From positions 1 through 28,971 of IMG/VR virus record IMGVR_UViG_3300024433_000035: a stretch of DNA of 28,971 nucleotides. One strand, 5' to 3'. Both the position numbers and the translations under genes were made by a program. Of the stretch, positions 8,121 to 14,988 are shown piece by piece (positions within the stretch are counted from its first letter, which is position 1; every line of letters begins with the position of its first letter). The stretch is from a virus. The notes beneath the pieces are model-generated. The model saw only the letters and a program-made list of their open reading frames with translations, had not been told where the DNA came from and searched no databases.

Positions 8121-9208
8121 GTCTTCTCCTCCTCGCGGACATTTATATTAACTCTCTCCGCAATCGCCTGACGAACGCGGGCAATGATCTCGCTGGATGA
8201 AATCGCTCGCATACACTCCAGCGTCGTACAGGTCGGCCTCTTGTCAAAGCACGGACACTTAGGCAGCCCCAGGGATCCCGCCTTCCAAATCGGGAAGGCA
8301 TATCGATAATGCGATAGGCGTAATCGTGGCGGCCAGCTTGAGTATAAATCTACATGAGGAGTTTCAACCGCTTCCGCCAGATGACACAGCCCGGTATCCG
8401 GAGCAATCACGGCATCGCATTCGGCGACGATCGCACATAGCTGCCGGATATTGAGTTGCCCCGTGAGATTCAGATCCGCTGGCCAATCCAGGAAGTCATT
8501 ATATGTTAAAACCGCTGACATATTCTCTTCATTCAGACGATGTGCCACTTCAATGACTTGCGCCTCGGGGAATGTCCGCAAATGGATCGTGCTGCTTTTC
8601 GCAGCAATAACCACGCGCGGCGCCGGGACTTCAGCGAGGGTCTGCCTGGCCCATTGGCGTTCAGATTCGGTCAAGACGGGCACGCAGAACCGATACGCCT
8701 TGGGGCGGCTACCAAGAAGATAATCAAAATAGATATCGATCCGATCGGTGGTATATTTCGCATGATGCCGTTCGGCGAATCCCCGCAAATCGATTGCATC
8801 AAAAGTTCCCCGCATGCTGGAGATTTGATAGGTGCAGGTAAGCCATGGCACATTTTCAAATAGCTCGCGGTGATAAGAATTAGTCGCCCAGGCAAAGCGC
8901 AGATGTGGGTGCGCCTCATCCAATGCTTTGATCGCTGCCGAGATAATCACCAGGTCGCCGAGACCAATGTCGCGGACAATAACAACCTCTGTCCCGGGGC
9001 GGAGTTTCTTCAAGTGATCCGATGGCCAAAGCCGGAAGTCTTTGTAGGGGGCTCGGAAATATCCCGTTCGCAATAGCCAGTTATAATCGTGCTCACATTT
9101 GACACCGAAGATCTCGCCGCGCACAGCGTGGTAGGTGTTGCTCATGGGGACGGTGCCCTGCCATGAAACGGAACGCTTCAGGATCAGGTGCCCGCAATAC
9201 TTCGGCAT
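8105..9208 (-). CDS. Glycosyltransferase family 9 (heptosyltransferase-like)
   Basis: A 367-residue protein starting at ATG 9208 behind AGGGG. The N-terminal Rossmann half has VVIVRDIGLGDLVIISAAIK at about residues 75-94, the GT9 signature in which GDLV replaces the usual GDxLL. The C-terminal half has VAECDAVIAPDTGLCHLAEA near residue 270, the family's acceptor/nucleotide motif (D-S/T-G...H-L-A), followed by ETPHVDLYSSW. GT9 enzymes move heptose or related sugars from nucleotide donors onto glycans at the cytoplasmic face. A cluster of cysteines (CPCFDKRPTCTTLEC) lies near residues 317-331. The gene lies between the major capsid gene and surface protein genes, so modification of a virion protein or of host surface glycan are both possible. 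The family call is firm; the substrate is unknown. Confidence 0.88.
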   Translation of the reverse strand: MPKYCGHLILKRSVSWQGTVPMSNTYHAVRGEIFGVKCEHDYNWLLRTGYFRAPYKDFRLWPSDHLKKLRPGTEVVIVRDIGLGDLVIISAAIKALDEAHPHLRFAWATNSYHRELFENVPWLTCTYQISSMRGTFDAIDLRGFAERHHAKYTTDRIDIYFDYLLGSRPKAYRFCVPVLTESERQWARQTLAEVPAPRVVIAAKSSTIHLRTFPEAQVIEVAHRLNEENMSAVLTYNDFLDWPADLNLTGQLNIRQLCAIVAECDAVIAPDTGLCHLAEAVETPHVDLYSSWPPRLRLSHYRYAFPIWKAGSLGLPKCPCFDKRPTCTTLECMRAISSSEIIARVRQAIAERVNINVREEEKTWAIR

Positions 9209-9230
9209 GGTTTACCCCTGGCAACATAGA

Positions 9231-9267
9231 GCAGGGAGTCCGCCCTTGGACGCTGGCGGCTCCCTGC
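9231..9267 (-). terminator. 13-bp hairpin after the major capsid gene
   Basis: GCAGGGAG (9231-9238) pairs with CTCCCTGC (9260-9267), and inside it CCGCC pairs with GGCGG, with one bulged T and a 10-nt loop. On the minus strand it begins 24 nt after the capsid stop. Only TCTATGTT follows, not a clean T tract, so it may be a partial terminator, a 3' RNA-protecting stem or a processing site that keeps capsid mRNA abundant relative to the genes after it. Confidence 0.55.
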
Positions 9268-9290
9268 CCCGCGAAGCTATCGTTGACGGC

Positions 9291-10322
9291 CTAGTAGGTG
9301 CTGGACTCGACGCAGCACTCATCTCTGGTCGTCAGATGGTCAAGCAATACTGCGGCATCGGTGTTGATGATACCGGTATCGAACGCGATCCTGAAGATAT
9401 GGAACGTCCGTGAGTTCACGCCATCCCGCTGACGCTCGTAATTGATATCATACTGAATACCAAGCACGAGGTTCTTCGGGTCTGTCAGAAACATGAACGT
9501 CCCCGCCTGGCCATCTTCATAATGCCCGCAGGCATTCGCCAGATCGGTCGGCAGGAGCGGGATCGTTTCCATCGGAGTGGTCATCCAGGTTGCGGGAGCC
9601 TCCCCCGTGATAACCTTGTCCCCAAGGGCAGTTCCCCGCTTCTGCAGAATGTCTGCCCAATCCTGGAACACGTCGTCGGCCATGAAGAAGCGCAGTTTCT
9701 TTTTGTCCCGACGCCACTTGGTCGGGAGCTGCTTCATCATCTGCCCGAAATGACAGATGTCCAAGCAACAATTGGGGAAGGTCGGCGTCACAACGTGAGC
9801 CGCCTTGAGCTGCTTGTACCATCCATCGAAAAGGTGAAATACGCTGGTGTCTACATCCGCATGGACATAGGAATGATCGATGTTGGCCATAAGCGCCATG
9901 ATCTCCAACTCGTTTGCGAGCTGGGATCCGACCATCTTTAATACCTGCTTCTCCAGCGCATCGCCGGTGAGATTGTCTGAGAGCATATCATCACAGATCG
10001 GGATGACGGCCTTGAATTTGCGCGCGGTCAGTTTGAAGCCTGTGGCCGACATGCCGCCGGTGTCGACGTAGTCGCCACAGTTGTCTGGGCGCAGCATACC
10101 TTTATTGATATCGATAAACCGCACCCACTTCTCATTGGTCGTCATCCGCTCGACTCTGACCTTGCTCCACAGCGTTGACTCATCAACGATGAAATCAATC
10201 AACCGGTCAGCTTCCTCGGGCTGGATGATCGACGGCGCGCTCGAGCTTTGAATAGCCTTCTTAAAGTCGAATGTATCCTTTGCTTCGACTCCAAGAAGCT
10301 GCATGGCGCGTGCCTTGCTCAC
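9291..10322 (-). CDS. Major capsid protein, HK97-fold type
   Basis: A 343-residue protein starting at GTG 10322 with AAGGAGG seven bases upstream. It follows the protease-scaffold gene, the standard place of the major capsid protein. The N-terminal arm ends in PSIIQPEEADRLIDFIVDES (residues 30-49), a motif of one branch of phage capsid proteins, and the C-terminal half ends in VNSRTFHIFRIAFDTGIINT, typical of the last strand of the P and A domains. NCCLDICHFG at about 192-201 and DECCVE near the end give several cysteines, so cross-linking is conceivable. It is preceded by a 71-nt gap and followed by a strong hairpin, suggesting its own expression control. Confidence 0.88.
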   Translation of the reverse strand: MSKARAMQLLGVEAKDTFDFKKAIQSSSAPSIIQPEEADRLIDFIVDESTLWSKVRVERMTTNEKWVRFIDINKGMLRPDNCGDYVDTGGMSATGFKLTARKFKAVIPICDDMLSDNLTGDALEKQVLKMVGSQLANELEIMALMANIDHSYVHADVDTSVFHLFDGWYKQLKAAHVVTPTFPNCCLDICHFGQMMKQLPTKWRRDKKKLRFFMADDVFQDWADILQKRGTALGDKVITGEAPATWMTTPMETIPLLPTDLANACGHYEDGQAGTFMFLTDPKNLVLGIQYDINYERQRDGVNSRTFHIFRIAFDTGIINTDAAVLLDHLTTRDECCVESSTY

Positions 10323-10393
10323 GATCAGCCTCCTTGCTAGTAACGCCTCCTGGCATCCGGAACCCTATTCAGTTACACGATCGTCATCGATCG

Positions 10394-12169
10394 CTACGTC
10401 TTCTTGCTGCCCTCTTCCTCCTCGACGGGAATATATCCGCCCAGCATAGTCGAGTATCTCATCCCGGGCTTGCCCTCGGCGCCTTTAGCACCATGCATTC
10501 TCTCCTGCATGGAAACGCCACGCGTGTGCTCGATCGCCTGCACGCGGTGATCCATGCCCCGAACCATGTTCAGGACAAGATCCATCTTGGCCGAAAGCGC
10601 TTTCTCGCCTTCGGTCTCCGCCTCCCCGGCGCCACCGTCGCCAGCGCCTTCCGCGCCAGCCCCGGTATCGCCTTCCCCAGCGGCCCCGGCACCCTCCCCG
10701 GCACCGCCTTCACCAGCGCCTCCGGCGCCTTCAGCGGGCTTCTCGCCAGCGGGCTTGCCCTCCGGCTTGCCTGCAGCACCAGCAGCGCCCTGTGCGCCGC
10801 CTGTGCCCTCAACGGGGGACTTGCCCGTTCCAGGCGATGCCTGCTCCTTGGGCGGCTCCTGCGCGGCCCCAGCAGCGGAAGCCTCCGCGCTGGCCATGAC
10901 GGCCGAGGTATTGGCATTTACTCGCGCGATAATGAGGTTAAACTGCGTGGCCACGGCGTTGGCATCGGCCAGCGCCTCCGGGGTGACCTGCTGCAGCTCA
11001 TCCTGCTTCTTGCCGAACATCTGCATGAATTCGGCGACCACCTGCTTTGCTACGGCTTTGACGTCCATCGGCCTCCTCCCTCCTTGATTGAGCCAGAACA
11101 TCCTCTCAGCGTCTGTAGTATCCGCTATCTTTTGCCCATGTCCATTCGATCCGCTTTCAGATTCTATGACAAGCGAATCTGTCCCATCTTTGTATCCGGC
11201 AAAATCCTTTCTGATCGCACCCTTGATCACAAGCGAGAGATCTTTAATATGAACATCCATCAGCTGGAAAATCCCCTTGCTGCTGGTAGTGCGGGGGATA
11301 ATAGGGATCAGCGTCCATACGCCTCCGATCGAGAACCCATTGAGTTCGCCATTTTGCACCTTAGCCCAGGCGACATCGGAACATCTCACCCCGGCGACGC
11401 CAGCGCCCGGGGTGAAGAATTTTGACCCCTCCGGCGCCTGGAAGCATTCAACGAGATCGCCCACGCCTCCCCATAGGATATGATTGATACCGATGCCCTT
11501 TGTCCGGCCCGCAGCATATTCAATCATGAACTCATGAATGGCTTTCCCGATTTCATACTCGCTCAGGAAATGCCCCTGCGCATCGGTAGCCCACGGCACC
11601 AAGAATTCCCCGTAGACAACCTTTTGCGAAGCCATGAGGGGATCCTGGGCGAACTTGAAGAATATCTTCCCGTCGATTTTCTGCGGCTTGTAGGCATCGC
11701 TCTGGAGCCGTGTCTTATTGGCGCGGATAAACTGCTCTGCCGCCAACTTGGTAAAGATGGAATCATCGAACCAGACGGTAATTAAATCCCAGGTCTCGGT
11801 GCCCTCATTGAACCCAAACTCCAGCCGGACGCCTTCGCTGTCTCTGAAATTGACCATGGCGGTCTTGTCATAGGAATACACATTCGGCTCGAGTTCAATA
11901 GAAAACCAATTCGTCTTAGCGCCAACCAGCGCCACGATTTCCCGAGGATCGATGATATCTTTTTCCCGTAACGTCCAGCTGCCGGCAGCATCTCTGGTGT
12001 ATTTCTGCTTGACCGCTGCCCAGGCGGCAATGCGTGCCCCCTCCTCGCGCACGGATTCTTCGCCGGTCAGGGTTTGGTAAGTTGAATTGAAGATCCGGAT
12101 CCAGATCGCCTGTGCGCCTTTCGGCAGGTTCTTAATCGTGTCCGGGGGATTCGATAGGAGATACGGCAT
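10394..12169 (-). CDS. Prohead protease with ChaB domain and scaffold-like tail (XkdF-like)
   Basis: Starting at ATG 12169 (GGAG ten bases upstream) the product is 591 residues. Residues 8-60 form a ChaB-like domain (LPKGAQAIWIRIFNST, GARIAAWAAVKQKYT). Residues 180-285 match XkdF-type phage proteases: KVVYGEFLVPWATDAQGHFL, then GIGINH (His 230) and NGELNGFSIGG (Ser 280), the likely catalytic His and Ser. About residues 430-530 are almost entirely Gly, Ala, Glu, Pro and Lys, with a short predicted coil (AKMDLVLNMVRGMDHRVQAI) after them. This is the layout of a maturation protease fused to its scaffold, placed just before the capsid gene. An alternative ATG at 12190 adds seven residues but lacks a binding site. 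Confidence 0.82.
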   Translation of the reverse strand: MPYLLSNPPDTIKNLPKGAQAIWIRIFNSTYQTLTGEESVREEGARIAAWAAVKQKYTRDAAGSWTLREKDIIDPREIVALVGAKTNWFSIELEPNVYSYDKTAMVNFRDSEGVRLEFGFNEGTETWDLITVWFDDSIFTKLAAEQFIRANKTRLQSDAYKPQKIDGKIFFKFAQDPLMASQKVVYGEFLVPWATDAQGHFLSEYEIGKAIHEFMIEYAAGRTKGIGINHILWGGVGDLVECFQAPEGSKFFTPGAGVAGVRCSDVAWAKVQNGELNGFSIGGVWTLIPIIPRTTSSKGIFQLMDVHIKDLSLVIKGAIRKDFAGYKDGTDSLVIESESGSNGHGQKIADTTDAERMFWLNQGGRRPMDVKAVAKQVVAEFMQMFGKKQDELQQVTPEALADANAVATQFNLIIARVNANTSAVMASAEASAAGAAQEPPKEQASPGTGKSPVEGTGGAQGAAGAAGKPEGKPAGEKPAEGAGGAGEGGAGEGAGAAGEGDTGAGAEGAGDGGAGEAETEGEKALSAKMDLVLNMVRGMDHRVQAIEHTRGVSMQERMHGAKGAEGKPGMRYSTMLGGYIPVEEEEGSKKT

Positions 12170-12404
12170 CGCGCTTCTTCTCCATGGCATCTAGCGTGCC
12201 CATGATCTGATTCAACTGTGAATTGAGCTCCCGGGCGAGCGCCGTTAATTCCATAAGGGTCTTGCGGACTTTCTGTTCTTGGTCAACGGGGATAGCGATT
12301 TCCATTCTAAGGGGTTGTGCCTTCATCCCCCCAGCATTCCGCAAGTCCATTACGTGCGGGTTTAAAATTCGCGGTCGATCCCCGTTGCCCTGCCCGTTCG
12401 CCAT
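12132..12404 (-). CDS. Small helical protein, first gene of the capsid operon
   Basis: A 90-residue protein starting at ATG 12404 with GGAGG seven bases upstream. Its second half (QEQKVRKTLMELTALARELN followed by SQLNQIMGTLDAMEKKRD) looks like a coiled coil. It is the first gene after the promoter at 12475-12503 and overlaps the protease gene by 38 nt. I recognise no family. Small coiled-coil proteins at this spot may help scaffolding or be virion-linked, but nothing in the sequence proves that. Confidence 0.6.
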   Translation of the reverse strand: MANGQGNGDRPRILNPHVMDLRNAGGMKAQPLRMEIAIPVDQEQKVRKTLMELTALARELNSQLNQIMGTLDAMEKKRDAVSPIESPGHD

Positions 12405-12424
12405 CCTTGGCCTCCGTAAGAGTC

Positions 12425-12443
12425 AGCCCTTCGAATTAGGGCT
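12425..12443 (-). other. Hairpin in the 5' leader of the capsid operon
   Basis: AGCCCT (12425-12430) and AGGGCT (12438-12443) are perfectly complementary around a 7-nt loop. The element lies between the promoter and the ribosome binding site of the gene at 12404, so it would sit in the first 50 nt of the leader RNA. It could stabilise the 5' end. Confidence 0.4.
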
Positions 12444-12468
12444 TCGAGAGCCTCTAAGCGCGTCATCC

Positions 12469-12493
12469 ATCGGGAGTATAGAAATCTCCCGAT
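12469..12493. promoter_or_regulatory. Perfect 8-bp dyad over the -10 and spacer: probable operator
   Basis: ATCGGGAG (12469-12476) and CTCCCGAT (12486-12493) are exact inverted repeats separated by 9 nt. The dyad covers the -10 box and most of the spacer of the promoter at 12475-12503. A binding protein here would block RNA polymerase directly. The same structure could form as a DNA or RNA hairpin, but the transcript would start at its edge, so a protein-binding site is the better reading. The regulator is not identified in this window. Confidence 0.6.
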
Positions 12494-12503
12494 AGCCTGT
12501 CAA
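12475..12503 (-). promoter_or_regulatory. Near-consensus sigma-70 promoter for the capsid operon
   Basis: On the minus strand TTGACA (12503-12498) is followed by exactly 17 nt and then TATACT (12480-12475). The -35 matches consensus 6/6 and the -10 matches 5/6. The -35 box overlaps the stop codon of the upstream Com-like gene. Transcription would begin near 12468, about 64 nt before the first gene of the capsid block. It lies in one of the few real gaps of the structural region. Confidence 0.78.
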
Positions 12504-12661
12504 GAAATCTTTTTGCACCGGGGGCACTTGATTCGGATCGGCATGTGCCGCTGTGCGAATTCCCTCTCGGTAGGCGTGCGGTATTGCCCGAGCTTCTTAT
12601 TGCAGAATTTACACCGCTTATCAGAGTCACCTTTGGGATCCGTCCCAGATGTCCTCTTCAA
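12500..12661 (-). CDS. Com-like small zinc-finger protein
   Basis: A 53-residue frame not long enough for usual ORF cut-offs. It has CKFC at residues 17-20 and CPRC at 46-49, with HMPIRIKCPRCKKIS at the end. This is the layout of the phage Mu Com family (C-x2-C, then I-K-C-P-R-C), small zinc proteins that in Mu bind mRNA and switch on translation of the mom modification gene. The start proposed is TTG 12661, with AAGGAG nine bases upstream, overlapping the minor head gene by 35 nt; no ATG lies in frame before the first CxxC. Its stop codon is embedded in the -35 box of the capsid promoter. Com-like genes in this position occur in other phages; no mom gene is visible here. Confidence 0.7.
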   Translation of the reverse strand: MKRTSGTDPKGDSDKRCKFCNKKLGQYRTPTEREFAQRHMPIRIKCPRCKKIS

Positions 12662-13472
12662 TGAGTTCGACTCCTTCCAATACCGGCAGGAAGGTGCATT
12701 GACAATGCACGAGTTCCTCGGCCCCTGCCGAGGGATCGCCCGGGTGCATCATCTGATGCGCACCGACAGTGAACGGCGCGTCCATGCGCTGCCGCTGGCC
12801 GTGTGCGTCCATATGTGTCTGCCGACTATTCCGAAATGAACAAGCCCAATCTTTGAACTCTACGCTTGTGGTTTTGTAGACTTCAAATTGCGCCTGCTCG
12901 ACTGCGATGAGCGTTTCTGTCCGCGCCGTGGCATTCGCTCTGCCAATTGAGAACTCATCGAATTTCGCCGCAATCATCTGCCCGACCTGCAATGGGTTCA
13001 GCCCCTTGTCATAGAACCCGGTCGCGATGGTTCGGGACAGATCATCGATCAGATCGTCAGCGAAAAACTGCCCCCATGCGGCTGCGCGGATCTTGAGGTT
13101 TTCAAGTACAGTGATATCTTTCAGGTTAAAAGAGCCAGGCATTCCCATGCGGATCTGTGCCGTTTTGCCCCCCGCATTATATGCCGGGAGCGAACGCGCC
13201 TTGAGTGTCGCTTCCATCTCGGCGGCAAGTCCCTGGTGGGTACCTCGCAGATCCGACAGCAGGATTTCTTTAACCAACCGTTCCTCTTCCGGACTGGCCT
13301 TCTCGGTGCGTTCTCTCTCGGTCTTCACATAGATCCGCTCGAGCGTATCCTGCTTTTCCATCGCTGCCATCCCGGTGCGTTTGGCGTCAACCACATGCTT
13401 ATGAATAGCGTCATACGTGGCCCGCTCAAGCGGCTCCAGTGGAATCGGGCGAGTAAAAGTTTCACGCGACAC
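12627..13472 (-). CDS. Minor head protein, SPP1 gp7 / Mu gpF-like
   Basis: The protein carries the Mu F-like head morphogenesis pattern: an Arg-Thr-Glu block (ANATARTETLIAVEQAQFEV), then SFRNSRQTHMDAHGQ, the F-T-V-G turn, a P-G-D-P segment and the terminal EELVHCQCTFLPV with an H-C-x-C motif. Such proteins bind the portal and are packaged in small numbers. GTG 13472 (281 residues) is preferred since GGGAG lies seven bases before it and it overlaps the portal stop by 11 nt; ATG 13496 would add eight residues but has a poor binding site. Order portal then gpF-like is standard. Confidence 0.86.
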   Translation of the reverse strand: MSRETFTRPIPLEPLERATYDAIHKHVVDAKRTGMAAMEKQDTLERIYVKTERERTEKASPEEERLVKEILLSDLRGTHQGLAAEMEATLKARSLPAYNAGGKTAQIRMGMPGSFNLKDITVLENLKIRAAAWGQFFADDLIDDLSRTIATGFYDKGLNPLQVGQMIAAKFDEFSIGRANATARTETLIAVEQAQFEVYKTTSVEFKDWACSFRNSRQTHMDAHGQRQRMDAPFTVGAHQMMHPGDPSAGAEELVHCQCTFLPVLEGVELIEEDIWDGSQR

Positions 13473-14973
13473 GGTGCTGCTCCCTGAAGCGGCCATACAT
13501 TTCCATCGCTTTTACCTGCGCCTCGGGATCCATCAGCGCCATGAAACTCGGGAACCCCATGGCAGCACTCCCGGGTGTGCCAGTTGTAATCTCTCCGCGC
13601 CGGATCCCGAGATCCATCATCGCCAACTGCGCCTGGATTACCTGAAACGGCAGATTCGCCCACGGCTCCGGAATGGCCGGTAGAGCCATCTTCAAGAACT
13701 TCGTCATGTACTCTCGGCCTTCATTGATCGACATAAATGGCAGCACCCCGATCCGCGCCAGGATCTCGGCCTCGCGCTGTTCGTCGAGGGTATCGATCTC
13801 ATCGAACTTCGCATAATGATCGTGAACGAACAGCCCCTCTTTTATCAGGCGGAGCAATTTCTTTTCCCATGTCTCTTGACGCGGCTTGGTAATCGAATGC
13901 TTGTAAACTTCAATCTGTGTCTCACCACTGCCGGTGCCGATGTTGCCGGTTTCTATGATACCCACGCGATTCGGGAGCATCCCATAGGAACGCAGGATCT
14001 CATCGCGGTTGTCTCTCCGGTATTCGCGGAAATCCGCGTCCTTATGATCCGGCCCCAGCTTCTTCCACTCGAGTTCAATCTCCTTGGGGATTTCCAGGTA
14101 GAGTAGCCGGTAGTGATCACCCCGGAGCACGAGCTCGAGGTGGTTCGTAATGTTCTCACGGAATACGGCGAGTTCCTTGTCCATGCCGACAAGATCGCCC
14201 TTGACCATCAGGCACCATTCCGGCAGCGTCCGGTTGAAGAAGAACTTGATATTCCGATCTGCCTGGTATTGATATCCCCGCACCGCAGATAGCGCAGGGA
14301 CAATCCGGGGGATCCCGTAGACCGGCGAGAACGAATGATAATGCCGGAACCAGATCATCTCATTAAGCAAAGCCCCTGTATCCGGATCCCGCGATCGTTC
14401 ATTCTTGGGATCGCTGCCGAAGCGCCGGAACCATACCTTCTGTGCCCCGCGGATTTGACAAAAGTTCTTCATGTCAATTGTGATCCGCACCTCTTTCGCT
14501 GGAACGTGGTCGAGGCGCTGAACAGGCTTGGTGGGCAAGTTCCCAATTCGTGTGCATTCGATATAGCCGTTCCCGGTCGATTCCCAATCCATATTTGTGG
14601 CATCAGAGATCTCGCGGAAGGTATCGTCCGGATTGCAATCGCCGAAGAACGTCTCGACCGCCAAGCGATTTTGCTCACTCGCCAGGTCTTTCTTAAAGGG
14701 AACGATGTGTAACCCAAGACCTGAGACATCGGTTGAAATCTGATTCACGGTAACCGCGAAATCGGTGCTGCTCAGAAGAAGCGCTGCCATCTGCTCCAGA
14801 GATTTCCCACCGAGCGGCGGGATCTCAAGATCCCATGCGCCTTTACTGTACTGCCGGAAAAATGGGTCAACAATCTTCGTGGGCTGCATCCAATCTTTAT
14901 ATGGACGCTTCGGCCCTGGCCCCAAGGATAACGCCTTAGCTCCGCGCTCTTTTATGATATCGCCATCAGCCAT
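13462..14973 (-). CDS. Portal protein
   Basis: A 503-residue protein directly after the large terminase, starting at ATG 14973 behind GGGGGA. Features of the HK97/PBSX-type portal family include DATNMDWESTGNGYIECTRI at about residues 124-143, the clip-region FRHYHSFSPVYGIPRI around 208-223, and the long C-terminal helix block with ILRSYGMLPNRVGIIETGN followed by GETQIEVYKH. The portal forms the dodecameric ring through which DNA enters and leaves. Length is normal for the family. The gap to the terminase stop is 15 nt, and the following minor head gene overlaps its end. Confidence 0.92.
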   Translation of the reverse strand: MADGDIIKERGAKALSLGPGPKRPYKDWMQPTKIVDPFFRQYSKGAWDLEIPPLGGKSLEQMAALLLSSTDFAVTVNQISTDVSGLGLHIVPFKKDLASEQNRLAVETFFGDCNPDDTFREISDATNMDWESTGNGYIECTRIGNLPTKPVQRLDHVPAKEVRITIDMKNFCQIRGAQKVWFRRFGSDPKNERSRDPDTGALLNEMIWFRHYHSFSPVYGIPRIVPALSAVRGYQYQADRNIKFFFNRTLPEWCLMVKGDLVGMDKELAVFRENITNHLELVLRGDHYRLLYLEIPKEIELEWKKLGPDHKDADFREYRRDNRDEILRSYGMLPNRVGIIETGNIGTGSGETQIEVYKHSITKPRQETWEKKLLRLIKEGLFVHDHYAKFDEIDTLDEQREAEILARIGVLPFMSINEGREYMTKFLKMALPAIPEPWANLPFQVIQAQLAMMDLGIRRGEITTGTPGSAAMGFPSFMALMDPEAQVKAMEMYGRFREQHRVA

Positions 14974-14988
14974 GTTTGTCCCCCACGA

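Noticed and set aside
10554-11087. Pro/Ala-rich plus-strand frame of 177 codons
   Set aside because: It is the complement of the Gly/Ala/Glu low-complexity tail of the protease-scaffold gene.
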